Shown: positions 23,737 through 32,319, numbered from the stretch's first letter. The stretch is 64,000 nt of DNA from Promicromonospora soli (GCF_014653785.1 NZ_BNAS01000004.1:255046-319045); one strand, 5' to 3'. Notes: generated from the sequence alone by a model not told the origin. Numbers and translations are program-made.

Positions 23737-24612
23737 TCACCGCCGCCGGTAGGCCGTGGCCAGCACCGACACCGTCACCTGCTCGGGCAGCTCGCCGTCG
23801 TCGGACAGCTCCGCCTCGGTCACGTGGCGCGCGCTCGGCGTCATCAGCACCAGGTCGACGGCCTCCCTCGGCGTCAGGGGCGTCGTGTACTCGACCTGCA
23901 CCGTGCGCGCCGTCTCGAAGTAGGGATCCAGCGCCTGGTGGAGGCGCCGCTCCTTGTCCGGGTCGACGGTCACCATCTGCGTGACCTGGCGGCGCAGCTC
24001 GGCGAGGTGCCCGCCGAAGGGCCGCACCACGACCAGGACGCCGCTGGGGCGCAGCACCCGATGGAACTCGGCCGGGTTGCGCGGGGCGAACACGTCCAGC
24101 ACCACGTCCACCTGCTCCGACGCTATCGGGAACGGCCGGAACACGTCCCAGGTCGCGGCGGCGGCCCGCTCGTGCGCCTTGGCCGCCGCGCGCAAGGCAT
24201 GTGCGGACGTGTCCAGGCCCAGGCCGACGGCGTCGGGCAGCGCGTCGAGCACCCCGGCGAGGTAGTAGCCGGTGCCGCAGCCGACGTCGATGACGGTGGC
24301 CGGCCGCCCGGGCCGGCCCGTGCGCCCCGCGGCGAGGTCGGCCTCGGTGGCGAGGTTCGCCACGGCCCGGCGGATGGGCGCGTACCGGCCGGCGGCCAGG
24401 AACTCCCTCCGGGCCCGGGCCATCGGCCCATCGTCCCCGCTGGTCGCGCGCGCACCGGTCAGCAGGCCGACGTATCCGTGCCGGGCGACGTCGAAGGAGT
24501 GGCGCTGCGGGCACCGCAGCGCACCGTCGCCGGGCGACAGCTCCTCGCCGCACGACGGGCAGCGCAGCAGCGGGAGGACCGGGTCGAGAGCAGCGGGAAG
24601 GGATACGGGCAC
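23737..24612 (-). CDS. RlmA-like 23S rRNA (guanine-N1) methyltransferase family protein
   Basis: The 291 residues begin with a zinc-binding module (CPSCGEEL ... LRCPQRHSFD) followed by a class I SAM domain (VIDVGCGTGYYL, LGLDTSAHAL, DVVLDVFAPRNPAEFHRVLRPSG). This order defines RlmA-I/RlmA-II enzymes, which methylate G745 or G748 of 23S rRNA; in antibiotic producers the homologue TlrB gives tylosin resistance. GTG 24612 with AAAGGAG upstream is the best start. Its place next to a candidate biosynthetic cluster makes a resistance role worth considering. Confidence 0.88.
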   Translation of the reverse strand: MPVSLPAALDPVLPLLRCPSCGEELSPGDGALRCPQRHSFDVARHGYVGLLTGARATSGDDGPMARARREFLAAGRYAPIRRAVANLATEADLAAGRTGRPGRPATVIDVGCGTGYYLAGVLDALPDAVGLGLDTSAHALRAAAKAHERAAAATWDVFRPFPIASEQVDVVLDVFAPRNPAEFHRVLRPSGVLVVVRPFGGHLAELRRQVTQMVTVDPDKERRLHQALDPYFETARTVQVEYTTPLTPREAVDLVLMTPSARHVTEAELSDDGELPEQVTVSVLATAYRRR

Positions 24613-24647
24613 GAGCACACTCCTTTCAGCGACAGTGGGGCGAACGG

Positions 24648-25703
24648 CTAGACGCGGCCCTCCGGGACCGGGTTCGCCGCCCGCCCCTCGGTCGACAGGA
24701 GCAGGACGACGGCGTCGGGCCGCAGGCCGATCGCCGCCCGCCACCCGGGCTGCCCCAGCACCAGGCGGGCCGCGGCGAGGGTCGCCGCCCCGCACGGCCC
24801 GGAGTCGACGCCGAACCGCGCCAGGTCGTCGACGGCGGCCGCCGCCTGGTCGTCCGAGACGGTGACCGCGCCGTCGAGCCCGTCCCGCAGCACGGGCCAC
24901 GCGAGCGCGGAGACGGTGCCGCAGTTGAGGCCGGTCATGATCGTGTCGCCGGTCGGCACGGTCACCGGCCTGCCCGCACGCAGCGACGCGACCAGCCCCG
25001 CGGCGCGGTCGGGCTCAACGGCGAGCAGCGCGCCGCCGTCGGCCCCCTTGCCCCTGTAGTGGCTCACCACGGCCTGCGCGAACGAGCCGACACCGACCGG
25101 CACCACCACCAGGTCCGGCGCGGCAAGCCCCAGGGCGGCCAGCTGGTCATCGGTCTCGAGGCACAGCGTCGAGTAGCCGTCGACTATCCACCGGGGGACG
25201 TCCGTGTACCCGGGCCAGGACGTGTCCTGCACCAGCACCGCCTCCGGGTCGACGGCCGCCTCAGCGGCCGCGCGAGCCACGGCGTCGTCGTAGGTGCCGT
25301 CGACCTCGACGGCCTGCGCACCCTCCGCGCCGATGGCCTTCTTCGCGGCCACCGTGATGCCCGGCGGGTAGTAGATGGTCGCGGCCGCACCGATCATGGC
25401 GGCAACGTGGGCGACGGCGCGGCCGTGGTTCCCGTCCGTGGCGGCATACAGCCGGACGGCGCGGCCCCGGACGGCGTCGCGCACCGCGCCCAGGGTGACC
25501 GCGGACAGCCCGAACCGCTCCCCCAGCGCCCGCGCCGTCGCGTAGGACGCGCCGAGAATCTTGAACGCCGGCAGCCCGAGCCGGCTCGACTCCTCCTTGA
25601 CCAGCACCCGTCCGACGCCGAGCTCCGCCGCGAGCCGTGGCACGTCCCGCAACGGCGTCGGCGCGTATCCGGGCAGGGTGCGGTGAAAGTCGATGGCGGG
25701 CAT
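24648..25703 (-). CDS. Diaminopropionate ammonia-lyase-like PLP enzyme
   Basis: The 351 residues have the fold-type II PLP layout of DpaL: PTPLRDVPRLAAELGVGRVLVKEESSR near the start, the PLP lysine in LPAFKILGASYA, the ATDGNHGRAVAHVA loop, YYPPGITVAAKK, VPVGVGSFAQAVVSHY and SGPCGAATLAA. DpaL converts 2,3-diaminopropionate to pyruvate and two ammonia molecules. The protein is shorter than typical 370-400-residue members but no motif is missing. A role in nitrogen recovery would agree with the rest of the window. Confidence 0.87.
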   Translation of the reverse strand: MPAIDFHRTLPGYAPTPLRDVPRLAAELGVGRVLVKEESSRLGLPAFKILGASYATARALGERFGLSAVTLGAVRDAVRGRAVRLYAATDGNHGRAVAHVAAMIGAAATIYYPPGITVAAKKAIGAEGAQAVEVDGTYDDAVARAAAEAAVDPEAVLVQDTSWPGYTDVPRWIVDGYSTLCLETDDQLAALGLAAPDLVVVPVGVGSFAQAVVSHYRGKGADGGALLAVEPDRAAGLVASLRAGRPVTVPTGDTIMTGLNCGTVSALAWPVLRDGLDGAVTVSDDQAAAAVDDLARFGVDSGPCGAATLAAARLVLGQPGWRAAIGLRPDAVVLLLSTEGRAANPVPEGRV

Positions 25704-25746
25704 ATGGTCGATTGTCCCCGACGCTCGGCCGGGACTCCGACCCCGG

Positions 25747-26202
25747 TCAGAGCAGCCCGACCGCCGCGAGCGCCGTCGCCACGACACCGGCGAGCGTGCG
25801 CACATGGTTCCACGCGGTCCATGGCCGCCGGTAGGCGCGCCAGCCCGCTGCCTTGTCCTGCGCTGCGAGGAGGCGGTTGTTGAGGGGCACGTTCACGGCA
25901 GCGGTGACGCCGAAGGTGCCGACCAGGTAGACCGCGGCGGCCGCGAGAATCCAGGCGCCGCCGTCGCGCCCGTCGACGAGGCCCCAGATGCCGGTGCCCG
26001 CCGGGACGAGGAGGGCACCGAAGAAGACGCTCATGAACGCGGGCAGCGGTGCAGTCTCGTTGATGCCGTTCATCGCGGCCCCGGCGGCGGCGTCGTCGGC
26101 ACGGGCGAGGCCGCTCATGATGAACGACGAGAAGCCGAAGAACACACCCGCCGAGACCCCGAGCAGCACCACCGATGCCACGGCGAAGATCGTCCACACC
26201 AT
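25747..26202 (-). CDS. DUF1772 (anthrone-oxygenase-like) membrane protein
   Basis: The 151 residues have four hydrophobic segments (FAVASVVLLGVSAGVFFGFS, FMSVFFGALLVPAGTGIW, WILAAAAVYLVGTFGVTAAV, LAGVVATALAAVGLL). Conserved NVPLNNRLLA and WRAYRRPWTAWNHVRT match DUF1772. A few fungal relatives oxidise anthrones, but most bacterial members are uncharacterised. It is on the same strand as the ammonia-lyase gene, 43 bp upstream. Confidence 0.87.
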   Translation of the reverse strand: MVWTIFAVASVVLLGVSAGVFFGFSSFIMSGLARADDAAAGAAMNGINETAPLPAFMSVFFGALLVPAGTGIWGLVDGRDGGAWILAAAAVYLVGTFGVTAAVNVPLNNRLLAAQDKAAGWRAYRRPWTAWNHVRTLAGVVATALAAVGLL

Positions 26203-26358
26203 CCGAGCCTCCTGGTCAGCGCACCGGTGCGGTGAGCTCCGGCAACTCTTGCAGAACAGGTCCGGATGTTCCAGGGAGACCGATGACGAACCGGGCGCTC
26301 ACCACACATCTCGCGCACCGGTGGCAGGAGGCGAACTACACATCTAGATTATCGACAC

Positions 26359-26818
26359 ATGTCGCCATCTAAGCGTCACAAGACCTCGGCGGCCAGAACT
26401 GGCCCCCTGCCCACCGACGCCCACGTAGTCGTGTTCTATCGGGCCCCGGACAACTCGCTCCCGGCTCGCGACTTCATCGACTCCTGCCCGACGACGATCC
26501 GCGCTCGGCTGCGCGCCGTCGTGACCGAGGTAGCCGCCGCACCGCCGATCCGTTTTGCAGGTGGCGGCATGTGGGAGGCGATGCACGGTGACATGCGAGG
26601 AGTCTTCGAGGTGCGCGTCGACGGCACACACTCGTCGCACGCATTACCGGCTCTACTGTGTTCTCGACTACAAGGCCGTAGGCCTCGACAAGCCCCTGCT
26701 CGCCATCATCGACGGGCGACGAAAGGCCTTCCGGACCGTTCTCACCGCGAACGACTACGCCGCCATCCGAAAGTACGTCGATGACTACTGGTCGATAAAC
26801 CCTGGGCCGGTCGGCTGA
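26359..26818 (+). pseudogene. HigB/RelE-like toxin gene broken by a frameshift
   Basis: The first part (26359 to ~26628) encodes MSPSKRHKTSAARTG ... MWEAMHGDMRGVFEVRVDG. The rest of the family's sequence (RRTHYRLYCVLDYKAVG, KPLLAIIDGRRKAF, DDYW) lies in the next frame and ends at 26818. The break falls in a CACACAC run at 26625-26631. Loss of one CA unit, or one extra base, would join the halves. As written the toxin is split, so it is either inactivated, a slippage-switchable gene or a sequence error. It is convergent with an XRE gene, its stop only three bases away. Confidence 0.75.
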
Positions 26819-26821
26819 CTC

Positions 26822-27196
26822 TCACGCCACGTCCTTCTCGGTGCCCGACGCGGCCTTGCGGACACCGCACAGCATCGGCTCGGTCACCGCCCGGCGTTCC
26901 TCCTCGGTCATGGGCTCGACCGTCAGCTTCAAGCCCAGCGCGGCGGCGATCTCGACAACGGTGCCCAGCGTCGGGTTGGGGTTCGCCGCAGTCAGGAGCC
27001 GACGAACTGCCGAACCAGTGATCCCGGTCGCGCGAGCGAGGTCAGCCTTCGTCAAGCCCTCTGCCGCGCGCGCCTGCTCGAGCGCGTTGACCAGGGCGTC
27101 GAGCGCGGAGATCCGAGCAGACTCCGCCGCGAACTCGCGGGCATACTCGGGGTCGCGGAGGTCGCGCTCGTGGTCGTCCCAGAATGCGCTGCGCAT
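26822..27196 (-). CDS. XRE-family HTH protein, HigA-like antitoxin
   Basis: The 124 residues start at ATG 27196 with GGAGG five bases before it. After a charged N-terminus (FWDDHERDLRDPEYAREFAAES), residues ~35-95 hold an XRE helix-turn-helix (LTKADLARATGITGSAVRRLL, NPTLGTVVEIAAALGLKL). In most HigBA pairs toxin and antitoxin share a strand; here the toxin-like gene points head-on into this one. Control by convergent transcription is possible. It might instead be an unrelated regulator. Confidence 0.8.
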   Translation of the reverse strand: MRSAFWDDHERDLRDPEYAREFAAESARISALDALVNALEQARAAEGLTKADLARATGITGSAVRRLLTAANPNPTLGTVVEIAAALGLKLTVEPMTEEERRAVTEPMLCGVRKAASGTEKDVA

Positions 27197-27281
27197 CGCG
27201 GCCTCCAATGAATGGTGTAACTCTTGTGCTACACACTATCAGTCGCGGCCCGCGGTCCGGGTGCTCAACCACCCGGCAGGT

Positions 27282-27731
27282 TCAGCGCGGGAGGAGCTCG
27301 AACACGGGGTGCTCCGCCGCGAGGGCGGCCAGATCCGCCTCGGGCATGTCCGCGGAGGTGCCGGGCGGGAAGAACGCACCGACCTCCCACTTCCAGCGCC
27401 GTAGGTACGAGCGGAGCACGGGCACCGCCTCGTCGGCCGTGAGCTCCTCGAGGATCCACTCCTCGCGCTTCCTGCCGAGCACGGTGATCACGCGACCGCC
27501 GTCGGCCCGCGCGTTACGGACCCAGTTGGTGATGCCGCGCGCCGCCACGAGGTAGGACTGGCCGCGGAGACGGAGCAGGTTCACCGGTGTGCGGCGCAGC
27601 TCCCCGGTCTTCCTGCCACGCACCTCCAGCACGCGGCTGCCCAGCACGCTGATGCCGATCTTCCCCAGCCCACCGACGACCGGGTTGGCGATGTTCCGGG
27701 TGAACCAGCCGGGGCGCTGGTAGGAAGTCAT
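27282..27731 (-). CDS. Nitroreductase-family deazaflavin (F420)-dependent oxidoreductase
   Basis: The 149 residues, starting MTSYQRPGWF, match DUF385/Ddn-like proteins: VLEVRGRKTGELRRTPVNLL, then YLVAARGITNWVRNARADG (the F420-phosphate contact region) and RVITVLGRKREEW. It is the second such protein in the window and is distinct from the one at 12860. The substrate is unknown. It is divergent from the DUF4126 gene with ~100 bp between them. Confidence 0.87.
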   Translation of the reverse strand: MTSYQRPGWFTRNIANPVVGGLGKIGISVLGSRVLEVRGRKTGELRRTPVNLLRLRGQSYLVAARGITNWVRNARADGGRVITVLGRKREEWILEELTADEAVPVLRSYLRRWKWEVGAFFPPGTSADMPEADLAALAAEHPVFELLPR

Positions 27732-27829
27732 GCGCTGACCGTAACCCTCGCGACGGTCCGATAACGGATCGGGCACACCGGGTACATTTCGGCCCCGGAG
27801 TGTCGGTGTGCCGTGGAACACTTCGAGGC

Positions 27830-28453
27830 ATGCTCGAAATTGCCACCGGAAGCGGACTCGCCCTGTCGGCGGGCCTCAACGCATGGATCCCGCTCATCTT
27901 TCTCGGCGTGCTCTCGCGCTTCACGGACCTCGTGTCGCTACCGGACACCTGGTCGTGGCTGGAGAACCCCTGGGTCCTGGCGATCCTGACCGTTCTCCTG
28001 GTGCTCGAGTTCGTCGCGGACAAGATCCCGGTGCTGGACTCCGTCAACGACGTGGTGCAGACCGTCATCCGGCCCACCGCGGGCGGCATCGCCTTTGGCG
28101 CCGGCTCCATGTCGGAGACGACGACGGTCACCGACCCGGGCGCGTTCGTGGAGTCCGGCCAGTGGATCCCGATCGTCTCGGGCATCGTCCTCGCCCTCGC
28201 CACGCACGCTGCGAAGGCGGGCGGGCGCGTCGTCGCCAACACCGTCTCGGGCGGCACGGCCGCGCCCGTGGTGAGCGCCGCGGAGGACGTCACGAGCATC
28301 GGCCTCGGCTTCCTGGCGGTGCTTGCTCCGCTCGCGATCATCCCGGTGCTGATCCTGTTCGTGGTCGGTGTGATCTTGCTGATCAGAAGCCTGGTGAAGC
28401 ATCGCCGCGCCAGGGCGGCGGGCCACGGCGGTGCGGATGCCTACTACGTCTGA
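27830..28453 (+). CDS. DUF4126 membrane protein
   Basis: The 207 residues start MLEIATGSGLALSAGLNAWIPL, the typical DUF4126 opening. Conserved FVADKIPVLDSVNDVVQTVIRPTAGGIAFG follows, then three hydrophobic segments and a basic tail (KHRRARAAGHGG). The function is unknown. It overlaps the start of the following AlkZ-like gene by about 17 bases. Confidence 0.85.
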   Translation: MLEIATGSGLALSAGLNAWIPLIFLGVLSRFTDLVSLPDTWSWLENPWVLAILTVLLVLEFVADKIPVLDSVNDVVQTVIRPTAGGIAFGAGSMSETTTVTDPGAFVESGQWIPIVSGIVLALATHAAKAGGRVVANTVSGGTAAPVVSAAEDVTSIGLGFLAVLAPLAIIPVLILFVVGVILLIRSLVKHRRARAAGHGGADAYYV

Positions 28454-29537
28454 CGTGCGCACGATCCAGCGCGCCCGGCTCACCTCGGTGGGCCTGGGCA
28501 CGCTGCGCCCCTCCGGAGCCGACGACGGCGGTGTGGCCGGCGTCGTCGCCCGGCTGGGTGCCGTCCAGTCGCAGGAGCTGCACTCTTCCGCATGGGGCGT
28601 GGCGCAGCGGCTGGCCACCCCGCCCACGCTCGCCGAGGTGCAGGCTGCCCTCGCCGACGGGTCGGTGCTGCGCACGCATATCCTGCGCCCCACCTGGCAC
28701 TACGTCGTGCCCGAGGACCTGGCGCCGCTCATGACGGCCTCCGCGCCCAAGATCCGCCGGGCCATGCTCTCGGCGGAGCGGCCGCGGGGATTCGACCACT
28801 CGCTGCTCCCCCGCCGGCACGCGGTGCTCGCCGACGCGCTGGCGCACGGCCCGCTCACCCGCAAGGAGATCGGCGTCGTGCTGGCGGAGGCCGAGGGCGC
28901 GCCGCTGGACAACTGGCACCTGGGCCAGGTCATGATGCACGCCGAGCTCGACCTGCTCGTGGCCAGCGGCCCGATGCGCGGCAAGCAGGCCACCTACCGG
29001 CTGCTGCCGGGGCAGAAGACCTGGGACGAGGACGAGGCCCGGATCCACCTGGCCCGCGCGTACGTGCGCGGGCACGGCCCGTGCCGCGCGGACGACGTCG
29101 CGTGGTGGGGCTGCCTCACCAAGACGGCGGCCCGTGCCGCGATGGCCGACGCCGGGCTCACCCGCCACGAGCTCGCCGGCCTGACCCTCTGGACAGACGG
29201 CGACCTGCCCGAGCCTGCGCCGCAGGGCACGGTCCGACTGCTGTCGGTGTACGACGAGTTCTTCTGCCACGACTTCAAGGGCTGGCCCGGCCTGACGCGA
29301 GACACGATGCCGAGCCGCTGGCTGTACATGGGACTCGTGGCACTGGACGGGATGATCGCCGGAGGTTGGTCCCGGGTGCTCAAGACCAACAGCGTTGAGA
29401 TCACCGTCGAGCTCACGGAGGAGCCGAGCCGCGAGCTGTGGGCCGCGATCGAGGCCGAGGCCGCGCGCTACGGCGCGTTCTGCGGGCTCGAACCCACCCT
29501 GACCCGGGGCTCGGTGGGCAAGGGCACGATCGGCTGA
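28437..29537 (+). CDS. Winged-helix DNA glycosylase, AlkZ-like
   Basis: The ~366 residues belong to the HTH_42 superfamily of winged-helix glycosylases. Near the N-terminus the sequence VVARLGAVQSQELHSSAWG contains the Q-x-Q motif (QSQ) used by AlkZ, which unhooks DNA interstrand crosslinks; the related YcaQ has Q-x-D instead. Other features are SVLRTHILRPTWHYV and DEFFCHDFKGWPG. AlkZ genes often protect producers of DNA-alkylating metabolites. ATG 28437 or 28431 may be used; both overlap DUF4126. Confidence 0.83.
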   Translation: MPTTSDVRTIQRARLTSVGLGTLRPSGADDGGVAGVVARLGAVQSQELHSSAWGVAQRLATPPTLAEVQAALADGSVLRTHILRPTWHYVVPEDLAPLMTASAPKIRRAMLSAERPRGFDHSLLPRRHAVLADALAHGPLTRKEIGVVLAEAEGAPLDNWHLGQVMMHAELDLLVASGPMRGKQATYRLLPGQKTWDEDEARIHLARAYVRGHGPCRADDVAWWGCLTKTAARAAMADAGLTRHELAGLTLWTDGDLPEPAPQGTVRLLSVYDEFFCHDFKGWPGLTRDTMPSRWLYMGLVALDGMIAGGWSRVLKTNSVEITVELTEEPSRELWAAIEAEAARYGAFCGLEPTLTRGSVGKGTIG

Positions 29538-29600
29538 GGTATGTCGAGAGCGGGCGCGCCGGGGTGGCGCAGGTCGAGGCCTAGTCGGCAGACTCCGCAT

Positions 29601-30290
29601 ATGACTCGCATCGCCGTCGAAGGCCAGGCCAAGCGCACCCATCCCGCCGAGCGTGGCACCGTCAACCTGCACGTCGCGTTCTCGGGCACGCTCCGCAACG
29701 ACGTCGTCGAGCAGGTGGGCAGGACCCACGCGATCCTCGTGGAGCAGGCAAAGGCACACGTCTCGGCGGGCGCCGCTGAGCGGTGGGACTCGGCGTCCGT
29801 GCACTCGTACGTCTCCGACGACCGGGTCAAGAGCTCCGAGTCAGGCGGCAAGCAGCGGATCCGGCGGTTCCGTGCCTCGGCGCGGCTCTCGGTCACGTTC
29901 ATGGACTTCGAGGCCCTTTCGACATGGCTCGCCGACATCATGGACGTCGACGGGGTCGAGATCGACTGGATGTCCTGGACCCTGACCGACGAGACGCGCA
30001 AGGCGCTCCAGGCCGAGGCCCGGGTCGAGGCCGCCGAGGAGACGGTGGTGCGTGCGCAGTCGTACGCGGACGCGCTGGGCCTCGGCCCGGTGGCGCCCGT
30101 CGCGATCTACGAAGCGGGCCTGCGCGGCGGCGACAACGGCGGCGGCAATGCGCCGATGTACGCCATGCGGGCCTCCGCCGACATGGCCGGGGCCGGCGGC
30201 GGCGCGCACGTCGAGCTGCAGCCGCGGGACATCGACGTCGAGGTCACGCTGTCCGCAGACTACGAGACGGGTCCCATCGTCGAGGGCTGA
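29601..30290 (+). CDS. SIMPL-domain (DUF541) protein
   Basis: The 229 residues start MTRIAVEGQAKRTHPAERGTVNLHV, typical of SIMPL/DUF541, and carry the C-terminal signature region AMRASADMAGAGG and IDVEVTLSADYE. SIMPL proteins (BP26-like) form oligomeric channels or rings; their role is uncertain. No signal peptide is visible, so this copy is probably cytoplasmic. A large hairpin follows the stop. Confidence 0.83.
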   Translation: MTRIAVEGQAKRTHPAERGTVNLHVAFSGTLRNDVVEQVGRTHAILVEQAKAHVSAGAAERWDSASVHSYVSDDRVKSSESGGKQRIRRFRASARLSVTFMDFEALSTWLADIMDVDGVEIDWMSWTLTDETRKALQAEARVEAAEETVVRAQSYADALGLGPVAPVAIYEAGLRGGDNGGGNAPMYAMRASADMAGAGGGAHVELQPRDIDVEVTLSADYETGPIVEG

Positions 30291-30296
30291 GGCTCT

Positions 30297-30380
30297 GGGA
30301 AACCGATACGCCTGGGGAGGGGTAACGCTCAGCGAGCATTGCTAGCTGTCCGTTACCCCTCCCAGGAGTATCGGTTTCCC
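30297..30380. terminator. Long inverted repeat between convergent genes
   Basis: GGGAAACCGATAC (30297-30309) pairs perfectly with 30368-30380. The stem continues with CCTGGGGAGGGGTAACG (30311-30327) against 30351-30367 with one bulged base, leaving a 23-base loop. This ~30 bp stem lies between the SIMPL and VOC genes, which point at each other, and probably ends both transcripts. Confidence 0.6.
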
Positions 30381-30485
30381 CGTCGCGGTCTCGGCGAGCG
30401 TCGCCCCGCCCGACGGCCCGCTGATCACGGTGCGTGTGACCCGGCGGTCCGGCTGGGCGCACGGATGAGCCCAGCCGAACCGGGG

Positions 30486-30863
30486 TCACACCCACTGGAC
30501 GAGCTGCCACACGATCCCGTTGGGGTCGGCGAACTGGCAGTAGCGCTCGCCCCAGGGCTCGGTCTCGGGCGGCGTCACTACCTCCGCGCCGGCGGCGGAG
30601 ATACGGGCGTACTCGGCATCGAGGTCGTCGACGACGAACGCGATGAGCATCCCCTGGCCGGCGGGGCCCGCGATGCGCTCGGGCTTGAAGGAGCCCAGGC
30701 CGACCCGCAGGAAGACGACGTTGAGACCGGCCGTGGGGTGCTGGAGCGACACGAACCCGTCGTCGGACATTGCCTCGGTGAACCCGAAGTGCTGCTTGGC
30801 GAACTCTGCCGACGCGGCGACGTCGGGCACGTTGAGGGACAGGGCGGTACCGGTGATGTTCAA
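30486..30863 (-). CDS. VOC (glyoxalase/bleomycin-resistance fold) protein
   Basis: The 125 residues match the VOC superfamily: TALSLNVPDVAASAEFAKQHFGF, HPTAGLNVVFLRVG, FVVDDLDAEYARISAAGAEV and YCQFADPNGIVWQLVQW. TTG 30863 with GAGGAG four bases upstream is the best start; an in-frame ATG at 30899 lies inside the operator. It is divergent from a TetR-family gene with a palindrome between them, so TetR probably represses it. The ligand is unknown. Confidence 0.87.
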   Translation of the reverse strand: MNITGTALSLNVPDVAASAEFAKQHFGFTEAMSDDGFVSLQHPTAGLNVVFLRVGLGSFKPERIAGPAGQGMLIAFVVDDLDAEYARISAAGAEVVTPPETEPWGERYCQFADPNGIVWQLVQWV

Positions 30864-30884
30864 CGGACTCCTCGCATCAGAACC

Positions 30885-30899
30885 TTGTACGGCGTACAA
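30885..30899. promoter_or_regulatory. Perfect 15 bp palindrome, TetR-type operator
   Basis: TTGTAC-GGC-GTACAA is perfectly symmetric in its arms. It sits 21 bp from the VOC start and 53 bp from the TetR start, between the divergent genes, where an autoregulating TetR repressor would bind. Confidence 0.7.
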
Positions 30900-30952
30900 C
30901 GTAAGATGGTTGCAGAATGTTCCCGGCCCGTCACCCCGATTCTGGAGACCCG

Positions 30953-31684
30953 ATGCCCCGCGAGCTGATCGACCTGCTCTGGCGCGACCACCCGGCCGCC
31001 CCGCAGGGCGGTGCGCGCGGGCCCCGCTCCCGTGTCACGACAGGCGCCGTCGTCGACGCCGCGAGCACCCTGGCCGACGCCGAGGGCCTCGCCGCCGTCA
31101 CGGTCCGGCGTCTCGGCGACGCCCTGGGTGTCTCGACCATGTCCGTCTACACGCACGTGAACGGCCGCGACGACCTGCTCGTCCTGATGGCCGACGCCGC
31201 ATTCGCGCGCATGCCGCTGCCCGACCACGGGAGAGCCGGCTGGCGGGCCCGGGTGCGCCGCGTCGCCGACACGAACCTCGCCCTCCACCGCGAACACCCG
31301 TGGCTCCTGGAGATCGAGGACGACCGCACCGCGTTCGGCCCCGGCACCATCGCCAAGTACGACCACGAGCTCCACGCCCTGGACCCGCTGCCCCTGGACG
31401 ACGTCGCCCGCGATGCCGCGCTCACCTTCGTGCTCGACTTCGTCCGCGCGGCCGCCCGGGCGCAGCGCCCCGATCCGCGGGCCGACGAGATGCCGCAGAT
31501 CTGGGCGCGGTGGGCAGGGCGGCTCGCGGAGTACCTCGGCGACGACTACCAGCTCGCGCGCCGGGTCGGGAGCGCCGCCGGCGCGGCGATGAACGCGCCC
31601 TCCAGCCCCGCCCACGCCTGGGAGTTCGGCATGGCGCGCGTGCTCGACTCCCTGGCGGTAGCGGCCGACGGACCGCGCGCGTAA
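30953..31684 (+). CDS. TetR-family transcriptional regulator
   Basis: The 243 residues start at MPRELIDLLW. The helix-turn-helix lies at residues ~28-70 (AVVDAASTLADAEGLAAVTVRRLGDALGVSTMSVYTHVNGRDDLL) and the C-terminal ligand domain resembles the tetracycline-repressor C-terminal type (HREHPWLLEIED, AGAAMNAPSSPAHAWEFGMARVLDSL). It most likely controls itself and the divergent VOC gene through the palindrome at 30885-30899. The inducer is unknown. Confidence 0.9.
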   Translation: MPRELIDLLWRDHPAAPQGGARGPRSRVTTGAVVDAASTLADAEGLAAVTVRRLGDALGVSTMSVYTHVNGRDDLLVLMADAAFARMPLPDHGRAGWRARVRRVADTNLALHREHPWLLEIEDDRTAFGPGTIAKYDHELHALDPLPLDDVARDAALTFVLDFVRAAARAQRPDPRADEMPQIWARWAGRLAEYLGDDYQLARRVGSAAGAAMNAPSSPAHAWEFGMARVLDSLAVAADGPRA

Positions 31685-31743
31685 GAAGCCGGTAAGCAGG
31701 CCGTAAGGGTTGTTCGTCCGGGCCCGCGCCTAGCGTCGACGGC

Positions 31744-32319
31744 ATGAGAACAATGCGCCGCGGCGCCACCGCCGCCATAGCCCTGACCTGTGCGTTCACC
31801 CTTGCTGCGTGCGGCTCCGCGGAGGAGCCGGGCAGCAGCGCGACGTCCGAGGACACGATGTCGGAGAGCCCCATGGACGAGGAGTCTCCGATGGACGAGG
31901 AGTCGCCCATGGAGGAGTCCCCGATGGACGACGAGATGATGTCCGAGGCCCTCGACTTCACCGCCACCACCGCGAGCGGCGACACCTTCGAGGGCGCCGA
32001 CCTCGCGGGCAGCCCCGCCGTCGTCTTCTTCTGGTCGGAGATGTGCGACACGTGCTCGGACACGGCGTCCGCCCTGGCCGACGTCGAAGACGTCGAGCTC
32101 CTCTCGCTGGCCGGCAAGGAGAGCGACCCCATGGACGACCCGATGGCTGACGTGGAGGGCGTCACCCAGCTCGAGGACAGCATGGGCGACCTGGCGTCCC
32201 ACTTCGGCGTGATGGCCGACGGCGACGTCGTGCTGATCGACGATCACGGTGAGGTGACCCACCACGGCCCGATGGACCCGATGAAGCTGCACGACGAGGT
32301 CACGTCGCTCACGATGTGA
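31744..32319 (+). CDS. Redoxin-like lipoprotein with an acidic, Met-rich repeat linker
   Basis: The 191 residues have a lipoprotein signal with LAAC at 20-23. A linker (~residues 35-65) is built from repeated SPMDEE-type units and is rich in Met, Asp and Glu. A thioredoxin-like domain follows (ALDFTATTASGDTFEGADLAG, FFWSEMCDTCSDT with a CxxC pair), and the end is again Met/Asp/His-rich (HHGPMDPMKLHDE). It is probably a membrane-anchored extracellular disulfide or thiol protein; the Met, Asp and His clusters could bind copper or another metal. That last point is inference. Confidence 0.83.
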   Translation: MRTMRRGATAAIALTCAFTLAACGSAEEPGSSATSEDTMSESPMDEESPMDEESPMEESPMDDEMMSEALDFTATTASGDTFEGADLAGSPAVVFFWSEMCDTCSDTASALADVEDVELLSLAGKESDPMDDPMADVEGVTQLEDSMGDLASHFGVMADGDVVLIDDHGEVTHHGPMDPMKLHDEVTSLTM

